From the NCBI GenBank assembly GCA_019136935.1, contig JAGVTI010000200.1, positions 1 through 17,621 of the forward strand: DNA of 17,621 bases, written 5' to 3'. The notes beneath the pieces were generated by a model. That model saw only the letters and a program-made list of their open reading frames with translations, was not told where the DNA came from and did not search any database. How positions within the stretch are numbered: position 1 is the first letter of the stretch; each line of letters begins with the position of its first letter. Shown here one piece after another: positions 7,661 to 13,718 of this stretch. The position numbers and the translations under genes were made by a program. The stretch comes from Deltaproteobacteria bacterium (GTDB taxonomy: Bacteria > Desulfobacterota > Syntrophia > Syntrophales > JAAYKM01).

Positions 7661-9118
7661 TCAGGGCTTTTTTTCTTCCGGCAGGGAAAGCGTCACAAAG
7701 AAGAAGGCCCCGTTCCGCTTGATGCGCAGCAGATAGGTTCCGTCCGCCGTCCTGCGGGACAGGATTTCCGCGTAATCCTCCGGGGAGGTGATTTTTTGCC
7801 GGTTGATTTCCAGGATAATGTCCTGGGGACGGAGTCCTGCATCGTCCGCGGCACCTCCGCTGACGACGTCCGTAATGATCACCCCTGTTTTGGCCGGCAG
7901 TTTGAAGTATTTCATCATCTCCGGGGTAATTTCCTGAACCGTCATCCCGAACGTCTCCGAAAGCCTGTCTGAACCGGAGATGCGCTTTCCATCCTTCCGT
8001 TCCGCAATCAACACCGCCAGGGTTTTCTCCTCGCCGTCCCGCCAAATCCGGACGTTCACCTTCTTCCCCACGGGAAGCCCGGCGACAGCCATCAAAAGAC
8101 CGCGGGTATCGTCGATCGGTTTACCCTCGATTCCCAGGATCACATCCCCCGCCTTGATCCCCCCCTTGTCGGCCGGATCACCCTCGAAGACTTCGCTGAC
8201 CAGGGCTCCCCTGGATTCCTTGAGCTTCAGGTTCCTGGCGATATCGTCCGTCACATCCTGGGCGGAAACACCGAGCCAGCCCCGTGTGACATATCCCTTC
8301 CCCTTGAGATCGGGCAGAAGCGCCTTGGCCATGTTGATCGGAATGGCGAAGCCGATTCCCTGGCCCTGGGCGACAATGGCCGTATTGATTCCGACCACCT
8401 CGCCTTTCATGTTGAACAGGGGACCGCCGCTGTTTCCGGGATTGATCGACGCGTCGGTCTGGAGGAAATTGTCGTAGGGACCGGACCCGATCACGCGTCC
8501 CTTGGCGCTGATGATCCCGGCGGTCACGGTATGATCGAGACCGAAGGGGTTGCCGATGGCGAAAACCCAGTCACCGGGGCGAACCCGGTCGGAATCTCCG
8601 AACGCCACCGCCGTCAGGGGAGCGGTCGGCTTGATTTTGATGAGAGCGATATCCGTATTGGCGTCTTTTCCCTTGACTTCGCCGTCGTACTCGCGGCCGT
8701 CGGACAGCTTCACCTTGATTTTATCCGCCTTTTCGACCACATGGTTATTGGTGAATATATAGCCGTCGGCACTGATGATAAAGCCGGAGCCGAGGCTGTT
8801 CTGCTTATACTCTCTCTCCGGCTGGTCCCCGAAGAAACGGCGGAAGAACTCATCGTTGCCGAAGGGGCCGAAGGGCAGGTTCCCACCGGGAATACGCTGA
8901 CTTTTCAGAATTTTGGTCGTACTGATATTCACCACGGCGGGACTTAACTTTTCCGTCAGGTCCGCGAAAGACGGCACCGAGGGACTTACGGCGACGGGGG
9001 CGGCCATCGCGGTGGAACCAAGGAAAACCATGAAAAACAGAAAGGAAAAAACGATTGAAATTCCCGGGTATCGGGGGCAGCCCCTCCGACCGAGACGACG
9101 TTCATATTGACCCATCAT
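7661..9118 (-). CDS. degP: DegP/HtrA-family periplasmic serine endoprotease (Do)
   Basis: This is a periplasmic protease/chaperone that degrades misfolded envelope proteins. Residues about 20-40 form a signal peptide (a hydrophobic run ending STAMA-A). The trypsin-like domain has the full triad: His126 in TNNHVV, Asp156 in ANTDIALIKI, Ser230 in NPGNSGGPL. Two PDZ domains follow, at about 275-370 and 395-480, the arrangement of DegP, DegQ and MucD. The stretch between FADLTEKLSPAVVNIS and the catalytic domain includes the LA-loop region GPFGNDEFFRRFFG. AGGAGG precedes two adjacent ATGs at 9118 and 9115; the second has the better spacing (7 bases). A terminator lies downstream, and the gene seems to be transcribed alone. 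DegP versus DegQ/MucD cannot be decided from sequence alone. Confidence 0.93.
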   Translation of the reverse strand: MMGQYERRLGRRGCPRYPGISIVFSFLFFMVFLGSTAMAAPVAVSPSVPSFADLTEKLSPAVVNISTTKILKSQRIPGGNLPFGPFGNDEFFRRFFGDQPEREYKQNSLGSGFIISADGYIFTNNHVVEKADKIKVKLSDGREYDGEVKGKDANTDIALIKIKPTAPLTAVAFGDSDRVRPGDWVFAIGNPFGLDHTVTAGIISAKGRVIGSGPYDNFLQTDASINPGNSGGPLFNMKGEVVGINTAIVAQGQGIGFAIPINMAKALLPDLKGKGYVTRGWLGVSAQDVTDDIARNLKLKESRGALVSEVFEGDPADKGGIKAGDVILGIEGKPIDDTRGLLMAVAGLPVGKKVNVRIWRDGEEKTLAVLIAERKDGKRISGSDRLSETFGMTVQEITPEMMKYFKLPAKTGVIITDVVSGGAADDAGLRPQDIILEINRQKITSPEDYAEILSRRTADGTYLLRIKRNGAFFFVTLSLPEEKKP

Positions 9119-9252
9119 GAAACCTCCTGCTGGTAAACGGCTCTGTTGTTTTGTCCTGTGATTGATCCACTTTTTCCCCGCCGGCGTCTGCCGGCCCGCA
9201 ACACCCTCCGCCGTCAGATCAGAGAGGACGGCGATTCTCTTTTATCAGGTTG

Positions 9253-9282
9253 ATAATCCAGTCATCCTCATCGTCCCGTCAA
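9253..9282 (-). promoter_or_regulatory. candidate sigma-70 promoter for degP-like gene
   Basis: On the minus strand TTGACG is followed after 18 bases by GATTAT (5/6 and 4/6 matches to the -35 and -10 consensus). It would start a leader of about 135 bases before the protease gene. This is pattern matching only. Confidence 0.3.
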
Positions 9283-9419
9283 GACATCCGGAGGACAAGG
9301 CCGATCGTTTGATCGTTTCACCGTTCCGGATAATGAATCGGAAAAGAGCCGGGAACAGGGCAAACGGAAACTTCGCAAGAAGGGATAGGGATAAGAGCGC
9401 CAATGATCGAGGAGGGTAT

Positions 9420-9442
9420 AAAAAAAACCGTAAAGAAAACGG
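9420..9442 (-). terminator. weak candidate terminator downstream of dodecin and hairpin cluster
   Basis: On the minus strand CCGT-(7-base loop)-ACGG is followed by eight consecutive T. The T tract is strong but the stem has only 4 bp. It lies about 200 bases past the dodecin stop and would close a dodecin transcript carrying a long structured 3' end. Confidence 0.35.
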
Positions 9443-9624
9443 ACCTGACAAACACGAAGAACCCGGGATGCAACCCGACAGGGAGATACCCGGTCCGAAA
9501 GGAGGACCGGCAGCATCGCATACCGCCGCGCGGACTCCTCCGCCAACCCGGCACAGAACAGCCGGCAATCCGCCTGCCCCCCGTCGGGCAGGACCCGTTT
9601 GCCCTTACCCAATTGGTTCCGCCC

Positions 9625-9645
9625 GTTGTCCCGGTTCCGGACAAC
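9625..9645 (-). other. hairpin at the end of dodecin
   Basis: A perfect 7-bp inverted repeat (GTTGTCC / GGACAAC) with a 7-base loop begins at the last base of the dodecin stop codon. No T tract follows on either strand, so it is not a standard intrinsic terminator; it could protect the 3' end of the mRNA. Confidence 0.5.
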
Positions 9646-9857
9646 TAGAAATGAATATATTTGAAAGAAGCCGTCATTCTTGCCCGGTAGGTTTTGATCG
9701 TTCCATTTTCAATGGTCACATCCTGCCCCGTCACCTCGGCGATCCTCAAATCCTGGATGCTTTTGGATGCCGCTGCGATGGCGTTTTTTGCCGCCTCTTC
9801 CCAGGACACGTCGCTGACCCACACCAGTTCGATTAAATCATATGTGCTTTCGGGCAT
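9645..9857 (-). CDS. dodecin family protein
   Basis: Dodecins are small proteins that assemble into hollow 12-mers and bind flavins or related compounds, acting as flavin storage or buffering proteins. The 70-residue product matches the family over its length: an N-terminal strand (TYDLIELVWVSD), the conserved helix SWEEAAKNAIAAASKSIQDL, then EVTGQDVTIENGTIKTYRARMTASF as the last two strands. The tryptophan that stacks on the flavin in typical dodecins (RWFEV-type motif) is Ile39 here (LRIAEV), so flavin binding may be lost or changed; a subgroup of dodecin-like proteins also lacks it. I chose the ATG at 9857 because GAGGTG lies 6 bases before it; a longer reading from a GTG at 9866 would contain that site. 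It seems to be a single-gene unit. Confidence 0.85.
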   Translation of the reverse strand: MPESTYDLIELVWVSDVSWEEAAKNAIAAASKSIQDLRIAEVTGQDVTIENGTIKTYRARMTASFKYIHF

Positions 9858-9948
9858 TTTATTCACCTCAGATGGTTTCGATTATTCTTTCCGAAAAGGC
9901 GCTGTTCCGTGATGGAAAAACATCCTGCCCCGGCAAATGATTTGGGTG

Positions 9949-9961
9949 GGTGAATTTCACC
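9949..9961. promoter_or_regulatory. palindrome in the dodecin leader
   Basis: GGTGAA-N-TTCACC is a perfect 13-base palindrome about 27 bases downstream of the predicted transcription start. It is a possible operator for a dimeric regulator or a small mRNA hairpin. Confidence 0.35.
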
Positions 9962-9994
9962 AAACCGGACGTACGTTACGCACCCGTAGAAAAC

Positions 9995-10022
9995 ATTAAT
10001 CACAAAGGAAATGGCCTGTCAA
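9995..10022 (-). promoter_or_regulatory. candidate promoter for dodecin
   Basis: On the minus strand a perfect -35 TTGACA is followed after 16 bases by ATTAAT (4/6 to TATAAT). Transcription would begin near 9988, leaving a leader of about 130 bases before the ATG at 9857. Confidence 0.45.
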
Positions 10023-10192
10023 TGCAATTCCCCGATTTAATCTTCGCCGACACGGGATTTTTATCCACAATCTTCCGAAAAAGCGCCCAAAAAGGGAGAT
10101 TGAGAAATCCGTGAAAGTCAGAAAATGTCCGATTCGTCACTCCGAGTAAACGGGAAGGATCCAACATCGCAGGAGATTCTTCGACTCCGGCG

Positions 10193-10215
10193 GGATCGGC
10201 ATCCTTTGCCGATCC
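10193..10215 (-). terminator. hairpin downstream of radical SAM gene (possible terminator)
   Basis: A perfect 8-bp stem (GGATCGGC / GCCGATCC) with a 7-base loop lies 3 bases past the radical SAM stop codon. No T tract follows on the minus strand, so it may be a factor-assisted terminator or an mRNA-stabilising hairpin. Confidence 0.45.
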
Positions 10216-10217
10216 GG

Positions 10218-11483
10218 TCAGACAGGGGTGTTCCCACCACCGAGTCCGCCGCGGCAGAAATCGCGGAAGTTATTGACCGCCGTGAAGAACTCCCGCATCA
10301 TGATCACCCAGGCGTAACGCCCCTGATCGGTCAGGCGATAATCCTCCCCCGTGTACCGGATGGCGCCGATCAGGGAGAAGAGAGCCAGGTCCAGCCAGAG
10401 GACCCGATAAAGCCGGCCGGGATATTTCTCTTCGAGTCCCTTCAGGTTGAGCGATCCTCCGAACAGGCGCATCAGAAAATCGTAGCGAACCCGGTCGCGA
10501 AGCGAGAAGGTACGCGTCGCCATCAGGGGAAGCCGTCCCCGGTTGACCTGGTCGATATAGGCGGGAATATGAAACGTGTTGGCATAGCAGATTCCGTTCA
10601 GATATCCGATGGAACCGCTCCCCAGGCCGGCATACTCGTCGTAGTCGACGATGTACTCATCGATCATGGTCCCCTTGCGGGAAAAACACCAGGCGGAGGA
10701 AAACCGGTAAGCCGGAACGAGCCTCCGCACGATCTCGCGATAGAATCGCTTCTCGTTTCCGCCGCTCACGTTCCCCAGGGCGTCGACGACCTTCCGGCGG
10801 GTCATATCCGAAATCATCAGGGGATAAAACGTCACCTGCTCGGCTTCAATATCCGTCAAGATGTCCAGGTCCCGTTTCAGCATATCCAGGTCCTGGGAGG
10901 GAAAGTTGAAGATCATGTCGGCGTTGAGGGTATCGAAAACCCCTCTCAGTTCCTTCAACCGGCGGGCGATGGTTTCACCGCTTCCGTATTTCTCGTAGCG
11001 GTCCATCCGCTTCAGAAGGCCGTCATCGAAACTCTGAACCCCCACGGACAGGCGATTCACGTGCGAATCCCGCAGGCGGAGCAGGTTTTTTTCCGTCAGG
11101 TGGTTGGGATTGGTTTCCACGGAAATTTCGCGGATCGGGAAACAGTCCCGGGCAACCGCCAGGGTTTCGGCCAGTTCTTCGATCAGGACCGTCGGCGTTC
11201 CGCCGCCGACATAGATGCCTCCGAACGTATAGCCCAGTTCCCGATACAGACGGATCTCTTTCCTCAGGGCATCGAAGTACCGGCGGCACAGGTCTTCTTC
11301 GAAGACAACCCGGTTGAACGAGCAATAGGGACAAAGCCTCTCACAGAAAGGCACATGCAGGTACAGAAGCCTGGGGGGCGGCGCCGTCCCCGCCGGCGGA
11401 ATCTGCGGATGTTCCTTCTCGTCGAACCGCATGGCTGCGGCGAATTCCTGCCTGGCCCGATAACCGATAACACGATGAATCAA
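10218..11483 (-). CDS. HemN/HemW-family radical SAM protein (coproporphyrinogen III oxidase-like)
   Basis: This is a radical SAM enzyme whose iron-sulfur cluster ligands are Cys47, Cys51 and Cys54 in PFCERLCPYCSF, followed by the SAM-binding GGGTPT near residue 93, the conserved SVETNPNHLT, and RLSVGVQSFDDGLLKRMDR. These are hallmarks of the HemN (oxygen-independent coproporphyrinogen oxidase) and HemW (heme chaperone) group. The 421-residue length and the C-terminal region (RVRYDFLMRLFGG, YRLTDQGRYAWV) agree with that family. The start is probably TTG at 11483, because GGAGGG lies 5 bases upstream; an ATG at 11432 has no such site and would drop 17 residues. It is divergent from def and stands alone, with no heme gene nearby. 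True HemN, HemW, a heme-degrading ChuW/HutW-like enzyme or a relative with another substrate cannot be separated here. Confidence 0.85.
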   Translation of the reverse strand: MIHRVIGYRARQEFAAAMRFDEKEHPQIPPAGTAPPPRLLYLHVPFCERLCPYCSFNRVVFEEDLCRRYFDALRKEIRLYRELGYTFGGIYVGGGTPTVLIEELAETLAVARDCFPIREISVETNPNHLTEKNLLRLRDSHVNRLSVGVQSFDDGLLKRMDRYEKYGSGETIARRLKELRGVFDTLNADMIFNFPSQDLDMLKRDLDILTDIEAEQVTFYPLMISDMTRRKVVDALGNVSGGNEKRFYREIVRRLVPAYRFSSAWCFSRKGTMIDEYIVDYDEYAGLGSGSIGYLNGICYANTFHIPAYIDQVNRGRLPLMATRTFSLRDRVRYDFLMRLFGGSLNLKGLEEKYPGRLYRVLWLDLALFSLIGAIRYTGEDYRLTDQGRYAWVIMMREFFTAVNNFRDFCRGGLGGGNTPV

Positions 11484-11598
11484 GACACCCTCCCCGCCCC
11501 CGTTCCGAATCGATCGCCCCCGCCGGGGAAAGAGGGATCAACCGCCATCTTCCCCGAAAGCCGGTTTCCTATCACGAATAGTTTGAAATCACAAGCCC

Positions 11599-11627
11599 TT
11601 GCGGGAAAACTTCATCGGTGATATAGG
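11599..11627 (+). promoter_or_regulatory. weak candidate promoter for def
   Basis: TTGCGG, a 17-base spacer and TATAGG (3/6 and 4/6 to consensus) would start transcription near 11634, about 30 bases before def. Weak; the spacing is the main argument. Confidence 0.25.
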
Positions 11628-11662
11628 GGGCTCCTTGGCATATCCACAAAGGAGTAAAAGAC

Positions 11663-12229
11663 ATGTCGGATCAAAAAATTTATACCCTGTGGTCGGATGA
11701 CCAGATAGACGAAGAATCCATCCGGATCCTCAGGACAACCTGCGAAGACCTGTCTCTGCCGCTCAATCGGGAGGAACAGGAGATGGTCAGGACGCTTGTC
11801 GACACTTTCCTGACCCGGGATGACGGCGTGGGACTCGCCGCGCCCCAAATCGGCATTCTCAAAAGGATCGTCGTTTTCCGGAACAAGGGCTTCGACGAAA
11901 GAAACTGGTCCAAGAAACCGGAAGATTACGAAGTTCTCATTAATCCGCGAATCACCCAGGCGAGAGGAGACCTTGTATCCGCATTGGAGGGTTGCCTGTC
12001 CTGTCCCGACATTCAGGTTGAAATCGCCCGTTATCCGGAAATCAAGTTGCGGGCCTATGACGGAAAAGGCAACAAGATCGCCAAACGGTACAGCGATTAC
12101 GTCGCCCGGGTCGTTCAACATGAAATGGACCATCTGGAAGGGAAATTGATCATCGATCACGGGGGGGCGCTGTATTATCCGAAGAAAAAGCAGGCGTTTT
12201 TCGATAAAATCTTTCAGCCGGAGAAATGA
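11663..12229 (+). CDS. def: peptide deformylase
   Basis: This metalloenzyme removes the formyl group from the N-terminal methionine of new proteins. All three family motifs are present: GVGLAAPQIG at residues 55-64, EGCLS at 109-113 with metal ligand Cys111, and HEMDH at 153-157 with ligands His153 and His157 and catalytic Glu154. At 188 residues it is slightly longer than typical enzymes because of N-terminal residues and a Lys-rich C-terminal tail (YYPKKKQAFFDKIFQ). AAAGGAG lies 8 bases before the ATG. Unlike in many genomes, fmt and the 16S rRNA methyltransferase gene rsmB are not adjacent; the neighbours are a divergent radical SAM gene and a convergent membrane protein gene. It may therefore be a second deformylase, but that needs the rest of the genome. 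Confidence 0.95.
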   Translation: MSDQKIYTLWSDDQIDEESIRILRTTCEDLSLPLNREEQEMVRTLVDTFLTRDDGVGLAAPQIGILKRIVVFRNKGFDERNWSKKPEDYEVLINPRITQARGDLVSALEGCLSCPDIQVEIARYPEIKLRAYDGKGNKIAKRYSDYVARVVQHEMDHLEGKLIIDHGGALYYPKKKQAFFDKIFQPEK

Positions 12230-12270
12230 AATTTTTTCCACGGGCGTGTTTCTAAATCGGGAAACCGCCT

Positions 12271-12597
12271 TCAGCGAACGATGTTCCGTAAGGCTTCCGC
12301 AACCGGTGCGGTGAAAAGGGACATGAGAACGGCAAAAAGGGCGAAGGCACCGACGGCTTCGCTGATGTAGATTTTTCTGTAACGATGTTTCAGGGACACG
12401 ACGGCAAGACCCCCGATGAGCAGGCATCCCAGATGGAAAAAGGGGAATTGTCCTTCCGCGCTGGTCACAAGTTCCATATAGGTAAACGACGCTGCCGTCA
12501 GGACGACGAAGCCCGCCACGATCCAGACCTCTAAAGCCTTTCTCATGGGAGCGGTCATTTTTTGCGACTTCAGGAAATCCAGAAAGGAACTTTTCAT
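12271..12597 (-). CDS. small membrane protein with three helices, unknown function
   Basis: I do not recognise this 108-residue protein. A basic, polar N-terminus (MKSSFLDFLKSQK) is followed by hydrophobic stretches at about residues 22-41, 53-68 and 79-97, with the basic loop KHRYRKIY between the second and third, which suggests a cytoplasmic loop. It is probably an inner-membrane protein. GGAGGG lies only 2 bases before the ATG, a short spacing; an ATG at codon 14 is possible but has no site. A candidate promoter and an inverted repeat lie upstream, and it converges with def. Support as a gene comes from the regular helix pattern and the upstream signals. Confidence 0.65.
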   Translation of the reverse strand: MKSSFLDFLKSQKMTAPMRKALEVWIVAGFVVLTAASFTYMELVTSAEGQFPFFHLGCLLIGGLAVVSLKHRYRKIYISEAVGAFALFAVLMSLFTAPVAEALRNIVR

Positions 12598-12609
12598 TTC
12601 CCTCCCCCC

Positions 12610-12636
12610 GGAAGATCAAAACCGGCCCGATCTTCC
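12610..12636. promoter_or_regulatory. perfect inverted repeat, candidate operator or leader hairpin
   Basis: GGAAGATC and GATCTTCC form a perfect 8-bp inverted repeat with an 11-base spacer. It lies just downstream of the predicted start of the minus-strand membrane protein gene and just before its ribosome binding site, a position suited to repression or to an RNA hairpin that affects translation. Confidence 0.45.
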
Positions 12637-12649
12637 GTAAAGTGACCGT

Positions 12650-12678
12650 TGTATAACACAACCATCGGGCTTATTCAA
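12650..12678 (-). promoter_or_regulatory. candidate promoter for the three-helix membrane protein
   Basis: On the minus strand TTGAAT is separated by exactly 17 bases from TATACA (each 4/6 to consensus). The start would be near 12643, giving a leader of about 45 bases that contains the inverted repeat at 12610-12636. Confidence 0.4.
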
Positions 12679-12695
12679 AATAAATCGCTTACATA

Positions 12696-12732
12696 CCGGG
12701 AAGGGGGTTGTCTCGTTCCAGCCCCCTCCCGG
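12696..12732. other. strong hairpin between divergent small genes
   Basis: CCGGGA and TCCCGG, then GGGGG and CCCCC, then TTG and CAG form a stem of about 14 bp with one bulged A, one G-T pair and an 8-base loop. Neither strand has an immediate T run, and it lies between two divergent promoters, so it is not an obvious terminator. Confidence 0.6.
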
Positions 12733-12736
12733 TCAG

Positions 12737-12766
12737 TTGAATATTTAACCCTTGAAAAGATATGAT
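12737..12766 (+). promoter_or_regulatory. candidate promoter for the zinc-ribbon protein
   Basis: TTGAAT, an 18-base spacer and TATGAT (4/6 and 5/6 to consensus) would start transcription near 12773, about 46 bases before the ATG at 12819. Confidence 0.45.
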
Positions 12767-12818
12767 GTTTATAGTAAATTTCATCTGTTTTTCAACCTGA
12801 CAAAATCCCTTGGGACCC

Positions 12819-13148
12819 ATGCAGAAGATCACGTGCCCGAAATGCGCAAAGCAGTTTATCTGGACGGACGACAATCCTCCCGGGGGAAAGTGTCCAACCA
12901 CGAATTGCGACTGGTACTATGATGTCCGTAAAGAAATCGGAAAAAGCCTGGAGAAAAGAGCGGGCGAGTCGTCCCGGGCGGCTTTTTCCTGCCCCGGGTG
13001 CGGGGCCGCCCTCGCTTCCCGCTGGAGCCGCTGTAAATCCTGCGGCGCCTGGATCATGGCATCGCGCCCATGGAAGAAAAGTCACCTGATTTTTATCGCT
13101 GTCCTGGTTCTGGTCATACTGGCGTTTTTTTATCGTTACTTGTCCTGA
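12819..13148 (+). CDS. small zinc-ribbon protein with C-terminal membrane anchor
   Basis: The 109-residue protein has two cysteine clusters that look like zinc ribbons: CPKC at 6-9 with CPTTNC at 25-30, and CPGC at 58-61 with CKSC at 72-75. A single hydrophobic helix at about 88-105, preceded by basic residues (RPWKKSH), would anchor it in the inner membrane with the ribbons in the cytoplasm. I know no precise function; similar ribbon-plus-helix proteins are usually annotated as hypothetical. The ATG at 12819 is preferred over a TTG at 12810; neither has a clear Shine-Dalgarno sequence. The first ribbon spacing is irregular (C-x2-C-x15-C-x4-C), so only the second can be called a standard ribbon with confidence. 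It is divergent from the three-helix protein gene. Confidence 0.75.
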   Translation: MQKITCPKCAKQFIWTDDNPPGGKCPTTNCDWYYDVRKEIGKSLEKRAGESSRAAFSCPGCGAALASRWSRCKSCGAWIMASRPWKKSHLIFIAVLVLVILAFFYRYLS

Positions 13149-13151
13149 TGT

Positions 13152-13209
13152 CAACGTGATGCCCTTTCGGCATGCAATGGAAAACAGGCGATGTCCTGTC
13201 ATGACGTTG
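13152..13209 (+). other. possible three-way-junction RNA element upstream of the UspA-like gene
   Basis: Three nested perfect stems can be drawn: outer CAACGT/ACGTTG (13152-13157 with 13204-13209), inner ATGCC/GGCAT (13159-13173, 5-base loop) and ACAGG/CCTGT (13184-13199, 6-base loop). The stems are short (5-6 bp), so chance is possible. It does not fit the cyclic-di-GMP riboswitch consensus as I know it. Confidence 0.3.
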
Positions 13210-13290
13210 CGGATCGTTCCCCGGAATGATTGAAACGCTATCGAAGGGGGAATTTTCCCGACTTTCGGTTTTTACCAGGAGGTTTATTTC

Positions 13291-13697
13291 ATGTTCAGCC
13301 AAATTCTCGTCCCGACGGATTTTTCCAAGAAACACGCCAGTCCTCTTGAAATCGCCACAAATATCGCGACAAAATACAAAAGCACCATCCATCTGCTCCA
13401 CGTGGTCGAACCACCTTCACTGAATACGAGGATTTTTACAACAAACTGGAAAAACGGGCGCAGAAACAGATGCAAAACCTGATCGCCACGTACGAGGGGA
13501 AGCCGGTCCACATCGTTCCCCATATCTCGTATGGCAACCGAGTCCAGGAAATTCTCAAGTTCAGCAGGGAAAACGATATCGGCCTGATCATCATGAACTC
13601 TCATAAAGTGGAGCTGAAAAATCCCATTCAGAGTTGGGTCACCATCAGTTACAAGGTCGCTCTGCTGTCTGAGAGTCCCGTCATGCTTGTAAAGTAG
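13291..13697 (+). pseudogene. UspA-like universal stress protein, single frameshift
   Basis: The two halves together make one Usp-domain protein of about 136 residues. The first frame gives FSQILVPTDFSKKHASPLE and STIHLLHVVE, a typical Usp N-terminus; after about base 13410 the reading must move to the next frame to give FTEYEDFYNKLEKRAQKQ, then HISYGNRVQEILKFSREND and SPVMLVK. One missing base, most simply a C in the CCACC tract at 13411-13415, explains it. Read as it stands, the product stops at 13482 after 63 residues. AGGAGG lies well placed before the ATG. The glycine-rich ATP-binding signature (G-x2-G-x9-G-S) near the C-terminus is absent, so it resembles the non-ATP-binding UspA type. 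A sequencing or assembly error is as likely as a true mutation. Confidence 0.85.
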
Positions 13698-13718
13698 GGA
13701 GGGGAGGAAGGAATCCAT

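Larger units (their letters stand above)
9119..9644. other. 526-base stretch without a convincing gene; hairpin cluster
   Basis: The open frames here (longest about 114 residues on minus, and a basic, proline-rich one on plus that runs antisense through dodecin) have biased compositions, no recognised domain and no good ribosome binding site, so I leave them out. The right part holds four hairpins: 9490-9510 (7-bp stem CCGGTCC/GGACCGG), 9548-9565 (5 bp), 9573-9592 (6 bp) and 9625-9645 (7 bp, GTTGTCC/GGACAAC, touching the dodecin stop). On the minus strand these lead to a weak 4-bp stem followed by eight T at 9442-9420. The left part should contain the degP promoter. No known riboswitch, tmRNA, 6S, SRP or RNase P consensus was recognised. 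Confidence 0.5.
9858..10217. other. 360-base intergenic stretch upstream of dodecin
   Basis: No gene is seen on either strand. It holds the dodecin ribosome binding site, the candidate dodecin promoter, the GGTGAA palindrome and, at its right end, a hairpin downstream of the radical SAM gene. The part between 10023 and 10190 is rather A/T-rich compared with its surroundings and shows no recognised element. Confidence 0.6.

Noticed and set aside
6093..7736. 547-residue plus-strand open frame opposite the M16C protease
   Set aside because: Shadow of a strongly supported gene (HILEH motif, full family length) on the other strand.
9268..9612. Minus-strand open frame of 114 residues between dodecin and the DegP-like gene
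   Set aside because: No recognised domain, erratic composition, no good ribosome binding site, and it overlaps a region better explained as hairpins.
9162..9836. Long plus-strand open frame of 224 residues
   Set aside because: It runs antisense through dodecin, has a basic, proline-rich composition, no domain and no ribosome binding site.
9940..9965. FMN riboswitch before dodecin (suggested by GGGTGAA/TTCACC text and the flavin link)
   Set aside because: Only one short stretch resembles the RFN element; the other conserved segments, including the GGTGGATTCAG-type and GGAGAAGGAT-type blocks, are absent.
10125..11621. 498-residue plus-strand open frame opposite the radical SAM gene
   Set aside because: Shadow frame; the minus strand carries the CxxxCxxC motif and family-wide conservation.
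11612..12661. 349-residue minus-strand open frame across def and the three-helix protein
   Set aside because: Antisense to def, which has all three deformylase motifs and a good ribosome binding site; no domain in the shadow.
13149..13290. Cyclic-di-GMP riboswitch upstream of the signalling cluster
   Set aside because: The stems drawn do not match the GEMM consensus loops and no tetraloop/receptor pair was seen.
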